DNA from: Microgenomates group bacterium GW2011_GWC1_46_15
Lineage (GTDB): Bacteria; Patescibacteria; Microgenomatia; UBA1400; UBA12028
DNA: 64,000 nucleotides
Reading direction: 5' to 3'
NCBI GenBank assembly: GCA_001002285.1
Contig: LCLX01000002.1
Span: 137,215 to 201,214 of the forward strand
The notes below the pieces were generated by a model. That model did no database searches, was not told the origin of the DNA, and worked only from the letters and a program-made list of their open reading frames with translations. A program made the position numbers and the translations under genes. Numbering within the stretch: the stretch's first letter is position 1; the number at the start of each line of letters is the position of its first letter. This document shows, in pieces, positions 17,036 to 26,818 of this stretch.

Positions 17036-19120
17036 TTATATCTTTTCTTGCTGTTCCACTTCGCCCTCTTGCACAGAATCAGCTGATTCTTTTGTTGGCG
17101 TAAGCACCGGCGTTAGCGTATCGCCACCCGGCAACTCAGGCTTTTTCCAACTCGCAAAACTGCATTCCGGATAGCGGGAGCATCCATAAAAAGGAATTCC
17201 CTTGCGCGTACGTTTGATGACGATATCACCCTCATGACATGTAGGACACTTCATGTCGCCAAGTTTCTCAACAAGTTTCGCGGTGTACTTACACTCCGGA
17301 AAACGCGAGCAACTGATAAACCGACCGAATCTTCCTGAGCGGATCACTAACTTCCCTTCTTTGCACTCGGGGCAACTTTCGCCCGTTTCTTCAACGGGAA
17401 CCTGTGTGCGTTCCGCGTCTTTTGTTACTTCTTTCACATTTTTTTGGAACGGAGTAAAAAACGCACGGACAATCGCTTTCCATTTTTTCTCACCACGCGC
17501 AATTGCATCCAAGTCGTCTTCCATATCGGCCGTAAATTGATAGTCCAACTCTTTTGGAAAGTTCTTCACGAGAAAATCACTCACCGTCGTGCCAATTGCG
17601 CTGGGGATAAACGCTTTTTCTTTGCGTTCAACGTATCCACGATCAAGAATCACGCTGATAATGCTGGCGTATGTACTCGGACGGCCGATCCCCAACTTCT
17701 CGAGTGTTTTCACTAAGGAAGCATCGTTGTACCGTGCCGGCGGCTCGGTAAACTTTTGGAGCGCCTGCACATCTTTGTACTCCAACTTCTGGCCATCTTT
17801 AACATCCGGCAGTTGTGTATCGCCGTCGTTTGGAAACAACTTCATCCATCCATCAAACTGTAGTACCGAACCCGAAGTGCGCAATGTGTAGTCGTCGTCT
17901 CCTTTTACAGTCACCGTTGTTTGGCTATAAATCGCCGCTTCCATTTGCGATGCAACAAATCGTTTCCAAATTAGCTCATATAACTTTTGATGTTTGGGGT
18001 CGGCGGCACTTCCCTCGTTTGGAGTTCGGATAGAAGCATCGGTTGGGCGAATTGCCTCGTGTGCCTCTTGTGCATTTTTGCTTGTTTTTTTGAAGACTCT
18101 TGGCTCATTGGGCAGATATTTTTTACCAAACTCCGTTGTAATGAGACCGCGCGCCATCTCGACTGCTTGTGTGGAAAGTATGACCGCGTCTGTTCTGTGG
18201 TACGTGATAAATCCTTCTTCGTAGAGTTGCTGCGCGATCATCATTGTTTGCTTTGCGCTCCACCCCAAGCGGTTGGCGGCAGCTTGCTGGAGGGTTGAGG
18301 TGGTAAACGGCGCCAAACTTACACGCGTGCGCTCTGTTTGCTCAACAGCGGACACTGTATACGCGGCTTTTTTTAACCCCTCTAGCACGTGGTCAACATC
18401 TTTTTTCGATGTTGGCTCGTATGGTTTTCCTTTCACTTCTGTAAGGCGGAGCGAAAGATCTTTACTGTCGCTTGTTTGCGCCAGCACAGTAACTTCCCAA
18501 TACTCTTCCGGCTTAAACGCAAGAATTTCTTTCTCACGTTCAACAATAAGGCGCAAAGCTACTGACTGTACGCGTCCTGCAGAAAGTCCGCGGCGCACTT
18601 TTTTCCACAATACCGGCGACAACATGTATCCAACAAGCCGATCGACAACACGCCGTGCCTGCTGGGCATCAACAAGGTCCATGTTAATCGTTCCGGAATG
18701 TTCGATCGCCACATCTACCGCACTCTTTGTGATTTCATGGAATGTGGATCGGACAAACTCTGGGCCTTTTTTCTTCGTTGTCGTTTTTGTTGTTTTTGGT
18801 GGATTTTTTGTCGAACTTTTTGCTGATCCATGGAGCAAAAATTGCAAATGCCAAGCAATGGCTTCACCTTCGCGGTCGGGGTCTGTCGCGAGATACACTT
18901 TATCGGCAGATGCAACCAGTTTTTTTAACTTTGCAACAATCGCTGTTTTTCCTTCGCTGATTTCGTACTTTGGTTCAAAATCCGCGTCAACATCAACACC
19001 GAGTGTAGACTTTGGCAAATCGCGGACGTGGCCCATACTTGCTTCCACGGAAAAATCCTTCCCCAAAAATTGGGAAAGTTTTTTTGCTTTGGTTGGAGAC
19101 TCAACAAGAACGAGATGCAT
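17036..19120 (-). CDS. topA: DNA topoisomerase I
   Basis: The 694-residue type IA topoisomerase relaxes negative supercoils. It has the TOPRIM domain (VESPTKAKKL, then DPDREGEAIAWHL), the catalytic tyrosine in FITYHRTDAV (the usual form is YMRTDS), and two C-terminal zinc ribbons with paired CPxC and CSR-PEC motifs. A Lys/Thr-rich insert lies after HLQFLLHG around residue 100-120. Length is somewhat below E. coli TopA because one zinc domain and the tail are missing. It lies 57 bp downstream of dcd's start region on the same strand. Confidence 0.94.
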   Translation of the reverse strand: MHLVLVESPTKAKKLSQFLGKDFSVEASMGHVRDLPKSTLGVDVDADFEPKYEISEGKTAIVAKLKKLVASADKVYLATDPDREGEAIAWHLQFLLHGSAKSSTKNPPKTTKTTTKKKGPEFVRSTFHEITKSAVDVAIEHSGTINMDLVDAQQARRVVDRLVGYMLSPVLWKKVRRGLSAGRVQSVALRLIVEREKEILAFKPEEYWEVTVLAQTSDSKDLSLRLTEVKGKPYEPTSKKDVDHVLEGLKKAAYTVSAVEQTERTRVSLAPFTTSTLQQAAANRLGWSAKQTMMIAQQLYEEGFITYHRTDAVILSTQAVEMARGLITTEFGKKYLPNEPRVFKKTSKNAQEAHEAIRPTDASIRTPNEGSAADPKHQKLYELIWKRFVASQMEAAIYSQTTVTVKGDDDYTLRTSGSVLQFDGWMKLFPNDGDTQLPDVKDGQKLEYKDVQALQKFTEPPARYNDASLVKTLEKLGIGRPSTYASIISVILDRGYVERKEKAFIPSAIGTTVSDFLVKNFPKELDYQFTADMEDDLDAIARGEKKWKAIVRAFFTPFQKNVKEVTKDAERTQVPVEETGESCPECKEGKLVIRSGRFGRFISCSRFPECKYTAKLVEKLGDMKCPTCHEGDIVIKRTRKGIPFYGCSRYPECSFASWKKPELPGGDTLTPVLTPTKESADSVQEGEVEQQEKI

Positions 19121-19189
19121 AGTCCGAATGTGTTCCAGTGTATATCACGCAAACCGCAATTGTACACAGTTCATTTTTATATTGATGTT

Positions 19190-20104
19190 TTAGCGTCCGC
19201 GCATCATATACTGCCCACCGCTTACTCTATCTATAATCCCCTCAAGTTCGAGTTCACCAACGAAGCGTTGAACTTCGGATAGTGAAAGGGTGCTTTGCTC
19301 GACAATAGCATCAATATCTATGAGGGTAGACTGCTGAATGATTTCAACGATGCGCGCTTTTGGATTTGCTTGTTGTGTGCCGGTAAACAAGCGTTGTTGC
19401 TCTCTGTTTTGATCTGCCGTCTTTTCTGCTGAAATCGTGGTGTACTCTACTGGGAGATCTTCTAAAATATCCTGTACCGTTGTTACAAGTTTTGCGCCGG
19501 TGTTTACCAACGCTTTAATGCCATCAGCGTATGGACTGGTAATCGGACCCGACACCGCAAACACCGACCGGCCATACTCTGCGGCAAAACCTGCGGTAAT
19601 GTGCGTACCCGAACGCTCCCCCGCCTCAATCACAAGAACGCCAAGCGAAAGACCCGCGATAATGCGGTTTCTCCGCCGGAATCTGTGTTTAAGCGGTGGT
19701 GTTCCGCGCGGAAACTCGGAAACAAGTGTGCCGCCGAAAGATATGATCTTTTGCGCGAGTGGAATATGTGTGGCGGGCTGGATTTGATTAAGTCCACCCG
19801 CTAATACACCAATTGTTTTTCCACCATACTTGAGCGCGGCTTCGTGCGCGCGACCATCAACTCCTAATGCTAGGCCTGACACGATGCAAAAACCGCACGC
19901 AATGAGTCCGCGGACAAAATAATCGGTTGCGTACGCGCCATATGCTGTCATGTTCCGCGTACCAATCACCGCGATTGGTTTAGGAAACGATGAAGGATGA
20001 GCTCCTTGCCAGAACAAGCGCCGCGGGTGGTCATTAAGCGGAACCAGTAAAGCAGGATATTCACGGCTACCACTCGCAACATACCACTCGTTTGCTACCA
20101 ACAT
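19190..20104 (-). CDS. dprA: DNA-processing protein DprA
   Basis: The 304-residue protein has the DprA/Smf Rossmann fold, with AVIGTRNMTAYG, the SGLALGVDGRAHEAAL motif, GGLNQIQP, SEFPRGTPP and the RNRIIAGLS region. A C-terminal winged-helix part follows (IDAIVEQSTLSLSEVQRFVG). DprA loads RecA on incoming single-stranded DNA during natural transformation. It sits just upstream of topA, a common bacterial pairing. Confidence 0.92.
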   Translation of the reverse strand: MLVANEWYVASGSREYPALLVPLNDHPRRLFWQGAHPSSFPKPIAVIGTRNMTAYGAYATDYFVRGLIACGFCIVSGLALGVDGRAHEAALKYGGKTIGVLAGGLNQIQPATHIPLAQKIISFGGTLVSEFPRGTPPLKHRFRRRNRIIAGLSLGVLVIEAGERSGTHITAGFAAEYGRSVFAVSGPITSPYADGIKALVNTGAKLVTTVQDILEDLPVEYTTISAEKTADQNREQQRLFTGTQQANPKARIVEIIQQSTLIDIDAIVEQSTLSLSEVQRFVGELELEGIIDRVSGGQYMMRGR

Positions 20105-20180
20105 ATAGAAAGAAGTGTACGTGCGGAATCAAACAATCAGCGAACGAAAAGGAAACTGCTTTAGGAACTTCGAAAGGTTT

Positions 20181-21815
20181 TTACTTCTTCCTCCCAAACC
20201 ACTCCATCAATAACGCCTTCGCAATCGGCCCAGCGTCGCGCGACCCTTCCTGAAACTGCACGTCCTCATTGCTTTCCACCAACACCGTTACCACAATCTC
20301 GGGGTTCTTCGACGGCGCCATCACGGTTAACCACCCATGTGTCTTGCGCCTCCCCTGCTCATCTTTTGCTCCAACCTCGGAAGTCCCCGTTTTGCACGCC
20401 GCCATCACTGGCTTGCCGTCAAAAAATGGAAACGCTGTTCCGCCGGAGGCACACGCCGCTTTCATTCCATCCAAAACTAATCGCAGCGCCGTTGAATCAA
20501 TATCCAAATCAGTACACTGTTTTTTTGTCGTCTTGAGCAGATGTGGAACACACCACACACCGCCATTCGCCAGTGCGGCGGTCATTTGATTCAGCTGAAT
20601 TGGTGTGACCGACACGTCGCCCTGTCCAATTCCCATGTGATATGTGTCCCCTAAGTACCATTTCTCACCAAGGCTGCTTTCTTTCCATTGCGGGTCGGGA
20701 ATAAGCCCGGCAGACTCTCCATATAGCTCGATGCCTGTTGGCACACCAAGATGAAATATCCGGGCCATGCGGGCAATGTCTTCCGCCCCCGTCCACTCTG
20801 CGGTTTTGTAGAAAAAAATATCGTTGCTTCTTTGCAACGCGCGGACAATATTAAGCTCACCCTCTTTGCGTCCATACTGCCGGAAGTACCAGTTGCCAAA
20901 CGTTGATCCACCAACCAACAACTCTCCCTCATCGTCAACGAGTGTGTCTTCTTTCACAACACCTTTGATCAAACCCGCCAGCGCAGTCATCAGCTTAAAC
21001 GTTGAACCTGGAGGATACGTTCCATTGATTGCGCGGTTTAGCATCGGCGATGCCTCATCTTTAACCGCTTCCGCAAGTTTTGTTGGATCAAACGACGGGC
21101 TACTCACCAACACTAGTACTTCACCCGTCCGTGGGTCAGAAGCAACAACCGCCCCCTTTTTCCCAGCCAAGAGTTCGTACACTTTTGCAGAGAGGCTCGC
21201 GTCAATTGTTAAAGTAGTATCGTATCCAGCAATGGGTTTTTCAGTATAAATGGAGCGCAGAATGTTTCCTTTTGCATCCATCTCAAACACTTCTTTCCCC
21301 CAGGTTCCAGCAAGAGCGTTTTGTAACACGCGTTCAAGTCCAAGTTTGCCGACACTTTCACCGATAAACCACTCTGGGTGGCTGGCTAAATCCTCCTGCG
21401 TAACTTCGCCAATGTATCCCAACACACTAGAAAGCGCGGGACCATACGGATACGTTCGTTGCTGATCCAAGTACACATTTTTTTCGTCGTGCGCGAGCGA
21501 AGCGAGCGCGATGCGTTCATCAATCGGTTCAAATGTAGGATATACACTGGACGCGGTTTCTGGCGTCGCGCGTTTATATACAGAAGTATTGCGGACTAAT
21601 GAAACGCCAGTTCTGTCGAAAAATATCCCACGGGGAGCAGGAAGATTGCGGGTAAAAAAGCGGTTTTGATCGGCAAGGTCGCGAAACTCCCTGCCGCGAA
21701 GCACTTGCAACTCAAACAAACGTAAAACATACACCGCTGTCACGGAACATAACGCAACCGCAAGCACAAAATAAAGGATCTGCCATCGCCGTCCGGATAT
21801 GTGCAGATCACCCAT
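20181..21815 (-). CDS. mrdA: Penicillin-binding protein 2 (transpeptidase)
   Basis: The 544-residue protein has an N-terminal membrane helix (residues 12-32), a PBP dimerisation region and a transpeptidase domain with the three active-site motifs: STFK in PPGSTFKLMTA, SND in RSNDIFFYK and KTGT in ACKTGTSEVG. It crosslinks peptidoglycan in the elongation machinery. AAGGAG lies 5 nt before the ATG. It follows mreB by 18 bp, so rod-shape genes form one operon; I do not see mreC or mreD between them. Confidence 0.94.
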   Translation of the reverse strand: MGDLHISGRRWQILYFVLAVALCSVTAVYVLRLFELQVLRGREFRDLADQNRFFTRNLPAPRGIFFDRTGVSLVRNTSVYKRATPETASSVYPTFEPIDERIALASLAHDEKNVYLDQQRTYPYGPALSSVLGYIGEVTQEDLASHPEWFIGESVGKLGLERVLQNALAGTWGKEVFEMDAKGNILRSIYTEKPIAGYDTTLTIDASLSAKVYELLAGKKGAVVASDPRTGEVLVLVSSPSFDPTKLAEAVKDEASPMLNRAINGTYPPGSTFKLMTALAGLIKGVVKEDTLVDDEGELLVGGSTFGNWYFRQYGRKEGELNIVRALQRSNDIFFYKTAEWTGAEDIARMARIFHLGVPTGIELYGESAGLIPDPQWKESSLGEKWYLGDTYHMGIGQGDVSVTPIQLNQMTAALANGGVWCVPHLLKTTKKQCTDLDIDSTALRLVLDGMKAACASGGTAFPFFDGKPVMAACKTGTSEVGAKDEQGRRKTHGWLTVMAPSKNPEIVVTVLVESNEDVQFQEGSRDAGPIAKALLMEWFGRKK

Positions 21816-21833
21816 ACGCTCTCCTTTTTACAT

Positions 21834-23021
21834 TTACACAAACTTTCCGGAAACGCGGATGTGCTTGAGTAATGCGGGATTTTCCAACGCAATGCCGCAC
21901 CCGCGCGCCACCGCCAAGTACGGTTCTGTCGCGGTCCATACCGGCATGTGCGACTCTTCCGCAAGCCGTTCTTCCAACCCGCGGAGCTGCGCACTCCCAC
22001 CTGCTAACACAATCCCATGTTTAAGAATATCCGCAACCAACTCGGGCGGCGTTTCTTCTAATGTCTCCATCACGCCAGTAATAATTTGTTGAATCACGGG
22101 TGAAAGTGCCTCGCGCAGTTCCCCACTCTGTACTTTGACCGACCGCGGCAATCCAGACTCTACATCACGGCCACGTACCACATGTTGATACATTAATTTT
22201 TCTGCGGCTTTTTTTTCTGCTATCTGTTTTGCTTCAGACCGCTTGCGTTTCTCCAAAACTCCCTTCATTTTTTCTGCGTCACCCTGCTTTACACCACCAT
22301 CCTCTTCGGCCTGACCTTGCTCGAACGGGTACGCGCTTCCAATCGCAATCTTTGTCTGCTCCGCGGTTGTCTCACCAATGATCACGCCATACCGCGTACG
22401 CACAAACGAGGCCACCGTTTCATCCAACGCGTCGCCCGCCATGTGTAAAGATTTGCTCAATACAATCCCGCCAAGCGAAATCACTGCAATCTCGGTTGTC
22501 CCACCGCCAATATCCACCACCATTCTTCCCTCTGGCTCAAGTACATTCAACCCTGCGCCAACCGCCGCAGCCATCGGCTCCTCAATGAGCCAAGCCTGTC
22601 CCGCGCCGGAACCAACCGCCGCGGACTGCACCGCGCGCCGTTCTACTTCGGTAATACCGGATGGAATGCCAATCACAACTTTTGGTTTTGTTAAAAATGA
22701 CAACGGATATGTATCGCAGATGCGGTGAATATACACATCCAGCATCGCCTCCGCCGCTTCAAGGTCCGCGATTACTCCGTTACGCAGGGGCCGGATCACT
22801 TCAATTGCGTGCGGCGCTTTGCCAATCATCCGTTTTGCCTCACTGCCAACCGCCAAAATATCCCGTGTTTTGCGGCTGCGCGCGACAACCGACGGCTCCT
22901 GGAACAGGATCCCTCTGCCACGCACATACACCACGGTGTTTGCCGTGCCAAGATCAATGCCAATATCGGGTGGAATCAATGAAAAAAGTGACCGCGCGAT
23001 CTCATGGACGTGTGTTTCCAT
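21834..23021 (-). CDS. mreB: Rod-shape-determining protein MreB with charged insert
   Basis: The 395-residue actin homologue guides cell-wall elongation. It has GIDLGTANTVVYV (phosphate 1), VVDIGGGTTEIAV (phosphate 2) and the late ILKHGIVLAGGSAQLRGLE. A stretch of about 46 residues at 234-279 is rich in Glu, Lys and Gln and sits between the usual GSAYP and VRGRD segments; it accounts for the excess over the usual length of about 340. The ATG at 23019-23021 has TATACT 7 nt upstream. It shares a 19-bp gap with the divergent ligase gene. Confidence 0.92.
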   Translation of the reverse strand: METHVHEIARSLFSLIPPDIGIDLGTANTVVYVRGRGILFQEPSVVARSRKTRDILAVGSEAKRMIGKAPHAIEVIRPLRNGVIADLEAAEAMLDVYIHRICDTYPLSFLTKPKVVIGIPSGITEVERRAVQSAAVGSGAGQAWLIEEPMAAAVGAGLNVLEPEGRMVVDIGGGTTEIAVISLGGIVLSKSLHMAGDALDETVASFVRTRYGVIIGETTAEQTKIAIGSAYPFEQGQAEEDGGVKQGDAEKMKGVLEKRKRSEAKQIAEKKAAEKLMYQHVVRGRDVESGLPRSVKVQSGELREALSPVIQQIITGVMETLEETPPELVADILKHGIVLAGGSAQLRGLEERLAEESHMPVWTATEPYLAVARGCGIALENPALLKHIRVSGKFV

Positions 23022-23040
23022 ACTGTATAGTATAAACATT
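23022..23040. promoter_or_regulatory. Overlapping divergent -10 boxes of mreB and wzy-like gene
   Basis: This 19-bp gap is all that separates two divergent start codons. TATAGT at 23026-23031 faces right, 9 nt before the right-hand ATG, and TATACT at 23029-23034 faces left, 7 nt before the mreB ATG. The two -10 boxes share three base pairs, and both -35 regions would lie inside the opposite gene. Both mRNAs would be leaderless or nearly so. Confidence 0.55.
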
Positions 23041-25050
23041 ATGGACTTGCGGAAAACCACCATCTTTCTTTTTCATCTTCTCGTTATCTTTATTCCTCTT
23101 TTCTTCTATGCAAAAACAGACGAACTGTTCGAGTTCAATAAAATCATGCTGACGTATGTGTTTGCCGTTGGCATTGTCGGGGTGTGGGTTGCGCGAATGA
23201 TTATAGAAAAACGTGTGATATGGAAAAAAACACCATTCGATATTCCGCTTGCGGTATTTCTGATCTCACAAATCCTTTCAACGATGTTCTCTGTGCATAT
23301 GCGAACGTCTTGGTTTGGGTACTACTCAAGATTTAACGGCGGATTGCTTTCCATTCTTACCTATATCTCGCTCTACTATGCGTTCATCAACACATTCAAA
23401 AAAGAGGAGGTATTTGCGTTTCTCCGCACAGTATTATACGGCGGTCTTATGGTGTGTTTGTATGCAATTCCAGAACATTTTGGCCACTCGCCGAGCTGTT
23501 TGTTTATTACAAACAAGTTTGACGTGCAGTGCTGGGTGCAAGACGTGCAGTCGCGCGTGTTCGCAACGTTCGGCCAACCAAATTGGCTTGCCGCATACCT
23601 TATTATGCTGATTCCACTCGCGTTTGGCTTTTTGATTGATGGATGGAAAAATTGGAGTCATAGACTTATATATAGTGCGCTCATTATTGTGTTTTTTGCG
23701 ACGTTGCTTTTTACCGCCTCACGATCGGGACTGCTCGCGCTCGCCATTGGTGTCATTTTGGGCGGCGTATTATTTTTCGCATGCACTCTTTTTTCAAGAT
23801 CCGCGCAAGGACTCATGCGCACCATGTGGAAACCACTTACACTCACAACCATCGTATGTGCCGTATTATTTTTTGTGTTTGGCAAACCATTTGTTCCATC
23901 ACTCGAAAAATTTTGGAAAACTATTACACCAGTAACAAACAATACGGCATCACAATCCGCTACTCCCGTCCAACAATCCGGAACACAGCTTGAATCTGGT
24001 GGAACAGAGTCTGGTGTTATCCGTTCTATTGTATGGAAAGGCGCAATGCAAGTGTGGAAACGGTATCCCATATTTGGGTCAGGCGTAGAAACGTTTGCGT
24101 ACAGTTACTATGCTGATCGCCCCATGGAACACAACTTGGTTTCTGAGTGGGATTTTTTGTATAACAAAGCACACAACGAGTTTTTGAACTATCTTGCGAC
24201 AACCGGCGCGTTTGGATTTCTCAGTTATCTTTTGCTGATCGGGTGGGTATATGTGTGCGCTTTCCGATATATGTACGCTTCATCGTCTCCCCGTTCCACG
24301 CTTTTTACCGTGCTCATTCTTTCTGGTTTTACCGCGCTTCATGTCTCAAACTTTTTCGGCTTCTCTACCGTATTTGTAAGTATTTTGTTTTATCTCACAC
24401 CAGCGTGGATTGTTATGCTTTTTTCCGAGGATGAGGGTTATCAAAAGAAAAGGCGCGAAGGACTTTCGTTGTATCAATGGATCGGACTCATTTCGCTTCT
24501 CATTTTTGCAGGTTATCTGTGGAGATCGGTCTGGCGGTTGTGGCAAGCCGATATTGCATACAGCTTAGGAAAACAATATACCGCAGCACAAGCAGCAACC
24601 CCCGCGTTTCAATCACTCCAAAAAGCAATTGATCTTTCTCCAAACGAAGCGCTGTTCCATGATGAACTTTCTTCACTCACCGCAACATTGGCTGTGTCCG
24701 CATCAACACAAAAACAAGCATCGCTTTCTGCCCAACTTATGCAGCTTGCGCTCGCGGAATCAAATACAACGCTGAGTTTGAATGCAGTACATCTCAATTT
24801 TTACAAAACGCGCGCGCGTGTACTCATTACACTCTCGCAGCTAAACCCCAAATATTTGGATGAAGTAAAACTTGTGTTAGAAAAAGCGCATGAACTCGCG
24901 CCAACCGATCCCAAGCTCGTATTTAATCTTGCGGTCATTGCCGAGTCGCAGGGAGATAAAGCGAAAGCAAAACAGTTATATGAAACGGCGATACAGATGA
25001 AACCGGATTATGGCTCAGCAAAAGATAGACTTAAGGGGTTGGAAAAGTAA
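23041..25050 (+). CDS. O-antigen ligase/polymerase-like protein with TPR tail
   Basis: The 669-residue protein has about 10-12 transmembrane helices and the Wzy_C-type loop (SGVETFAYSYYADRP followed by HNEFLNYLATTGAFG), as in O-antigen ligase/polymerase family proteins. The last 110 residues form TPR-like repeats (LAPTDPKLVFNLAVIAESQGD). It should polymerise or transfer lipid-linked surface glycan. The frame stays open 74 codons further upstream inside mreB, but MDLRKTT begins right at the membrane part and TATAGT lies 9 nt before it. Confidence 0.8.
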   Translation: MDLRKTTIFLFHLLVIFIPLFFYAKTDELFEFNKIMLTYVFAVGIVGVWVARMIIEKRVIWKKTPFDIPLAVFLISQILSTMFSVHMRTSWFGYYSRFNGGLLSILTYISLYYAFINTFKKEEVFAFLRTVLYGGLMVCLYAIPEHFGHSPSCLFITNKFDVQCWVQDVQSRVFATFGQPNWLAAYLIMLIPLAFGFLIDGWKNWSHRLIYSALIIVFFATLLFTASRSGLLALAIGVILGGVLFFACTLFSRSAQGLMRTMWKPLTLTTIVCAVLFFVFGKPFVPSLEKFWKTITPVTNNTASQSATPVQQSGTQLESGGTESGVIRSIVWKGAMQVWKRYPIFGSGVETFAYSYYADRPMEHNLVSEWDFLYNKAHNEFLNYLATTGAFGFLSYLLLIGWVYVCAFRYMYASSSPRSTLFTVLILSGFTALHVSNFFGFSTVFVSILFYLTPAWIVMLFSEDEGYQKKRREGLSLYQWIGLISLLIFAGYLWRSVWRLWQADIAYSLGKQYTAAQAATPAFQSLQKAIDLSPNEALFHDELSSLTATLAVSASTQKQASLSAQLMQLALAESNTTLSLNAVHLNFYKTRARVLITLSQLNPKYLDEVKLVLEKAHELAPTDPKLVFNLAVIAESQGDKAKAKQLYETAIQMKPDYGSAKDRLKGLEK

Positions 25051-25052
25051 GA

Positions 25053-25256
25053 TTACTGCAAAATTCTTCCCGCAAAATACCTTTGAAGTGTTTTGGGAAT
25101 ATTTCTTTTTCCGGTATTTTTTATATCATCTTTAATGAACTGGACAACATCCACAAGTTCCTCCCGAGACATCGAGCTAAGATGCTCATTGAGAACCGCT
25201 CTTTCTGTTTCCGTGAAATCGTGAAGTAATTCGATCTCTGCTTGAAAATCTAGCAT
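25053..25256 (-). CDS. Small acidic hypothetical protein
   Basis: The 67-residue protein MLDFQAEIELLHDFTETE... ends with a basic QRYFAGRILQ. It is helix-rich and charged, without a family I recognise. An ATG nine codons earlier overlaps the def start on the other strand, so I prefer the inner one, preceded by a weak GGGGA. It is convergent with the wzy-like gene and divergent from def. Confidence 0.45.
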   Translation of the reverse strand: MLDFQAEIELLHDFTETERAVLNEHLSSMSREELVDVVQFIKDDIKNTGKRNIPKTLQRYFAGRILQ

Positions 25257-25281
25257 ATTTTCCCCATGGTACAATACCACC

Positions 25282-25896
25282 ATGCGAAAATCTATACTCT
25301 CTGTCCCCAATCCCATCCTCCGCGCAAAAAGCATTGCCGTTGATCCCAAAAAAGATGCTAGTCTCATTAAAAAATACAGTGCAGACCTTGAAGAAACGCT
25401 TTCCAAAAAAAATAAACCCAAGGGTGTTGGACTTTCTATGCCTCAAATCGGCAAAAATGTGCGGATTTTTTCTACACTTCTCCCGCCATCTATTAACGTT
25501 GCAGATAGTGGCCGGCCGCCAAAAGACGACAGTGACGACGTAGAGGGAGAATCTGTACTTACCACATATCTCAACCCCGTTATTCTTGAAACATCAAAAG
25601 AATTTACGTTTGGTCCCAATCCAAAAGAACCGTTACTCGAGGGGTGTTTGTCTATTCCTTCGATCTATGGCCCAGTACCGCGGTATACTTGGGTGCGACT
25701 TTTTTATCTTACGCCAGATTTTAAAACCCAAGAAGGAATATTTCATGGCTTTTTTGGCCGTGTGATTCAACATGAATTTGACCACTTAGAAGGTATTTTA
25801 TTTACCGACTACGTGCTCAAACACAAACTTCCGCTCTATGAAATGCATGGTAAAACAATGAAAGAAATCGATCCCAATATCGCAAAGTCGTTTTAA
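25282..25896 (+). CDS. def: Peptide deformylase
   Basis: The 204-residue metalloenzyme removes the formyl group from new proteins. The three motifs are present: GVGLSMPQIG (motif 1, with Met where Ala is usual), EGCLSIP (motif 2, cysteine ligand) and QHEFDHLEG (motif 3, both histidine ligands). An acidic insert of about 25 residues follows motif 1. TACAAT at 25270-25275 lies 6 nt before the ATG. fmt follows after one nucleotide, so the formylation and deformylation genes are coupled. Confidence 0.94.
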   Translation: MRKSILSVPNPILRAKSIAVDPKKDASLIKKYSADLEETLSKKNKPKGVGLSMPQIGKNVRIFSTLLPPSINVADSGRPPKDDSDDVEGESVLTTYLNPVILETSKEFTFGPNPKEPLLEGCLSIPSIYGPVPRYTWVRLFYLTPDFKTQEGIFHGFFGRVIQHEFDHLEGILFTDYVLKHKLPLYEMHGKTMKEIDPNIAKSF

Positions 25897-25897
25897 T

Positions 25898-26818
25898 ATG
25901 GCAAACATTCTTCTTGCTGGAACGCCGCAGACCACAATTACTGTTGCACAAGCGTTGATGAACGCTGGACATATATTGGTTGGTGTTATCTGTCCGTTTC
26001 CAAAACAAATTGGACGAAAACAGATTGTTACGCCGTGCGAACTGGAAATTTGGGCAGTTCAACACCATACTCCGGTGTTTCATGTGGATCGTACGATTTT
26101 ACAAAACAAAGCTTTGGAGTTACCACCCGCCGATATGCTGGTTGTCGCTGATTTTGGCTTCCTCATTCCCGCCTGGCTTCTTCATCATCCATCACATGGT
26201 GCATTAAACCTTCACCCATCGCTGTTGCCACGGTGGCGCGGAGCAGTTCCCGTTCCGCTTACGATCTTAGCGGGCGATACAGAAACCGGCATCACCATTA
26301 TGAAGATGAATGAAAAGTTTGATGAAGGCGCGGTTGTTGCACAAAAACATGTTGAAGTACTGCCGGACGACACAACTCCGACTTTGCTCACTCGCGCGTT
26401 TGAGGTTGGTGCACAACTACTCATTGAGATTTTGCCGAAATACCTGACAGGCACACTGCAAGAAACTCCTCAACCAAAAGACTCGCTTACCCCGACCACC
26501 TTCCGGTTTACTCGAGAGGACGGATTTGTGCCACTAGAGATGCTTAAAACAGCAATAAACGGTAAAAAACTGGTCGGAACACTTCCCCTCCTTGAGAAAT
26601 ATCACATTCCACTCACGGTTGAAACACTCGAGCGCATGGTTCGCGCGCTCACCCCATGGCCAGGAGTATGGACTAAACTACCAGACAGAAAACGGGTAAA
26701 GATTTTGGAAACGAGAATCGAGGGAAACCAGCTAAAGCTCAAAATGATCCAATTTGAGGGAAAAACCACGGAGCGCATAACCAACCACCATTCCTTATGG
26801 AGTGGGCGGGGTTCCTGA
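25898..26818 (+). CDS. fmt: Methionyl-tRNA formyltransferase
   Basis: The 306-residue enzyme formylates initiator Met-tRNA. It has the formyltransferase core with LNLHPSLLPRWRGAVPVP (catalytic His) and GDTETGITIMKMNEKFDEG, and a C-terminal domain with ALTPWPGVWTKL. It starts one nucleotide after the def stop, with no separate promoter visible. Its last 24 bp overlap the convergent gene at 26795. Confidence 0.93.
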   Translation: MANILLAGTPQTTITVAQALMNAGHILVGVICPFPKQIGRKQIVTPCELEIWAVQHHTPVFHVDRTILQNKALELPPADMLVVADFGFLIPAWLLHHPSHGALNLHPSLLPRWRGAVPVPLTILAGDTETGITIMKMNEKFDEGAVVAQKHVEVLPDDTTPTLLTRAFEVGAQLLIEILPKYLTGTLQETPQPKDSLTPTTFRFTREDGFVPLEMLKTAINGKKLVGTLPLLEKYHIPLTVETLERMVRALTPWPGVWTKLPDRKRVKILETRIEGNQLKLKMIQFEGKTTERITNHHSLWSGRGS

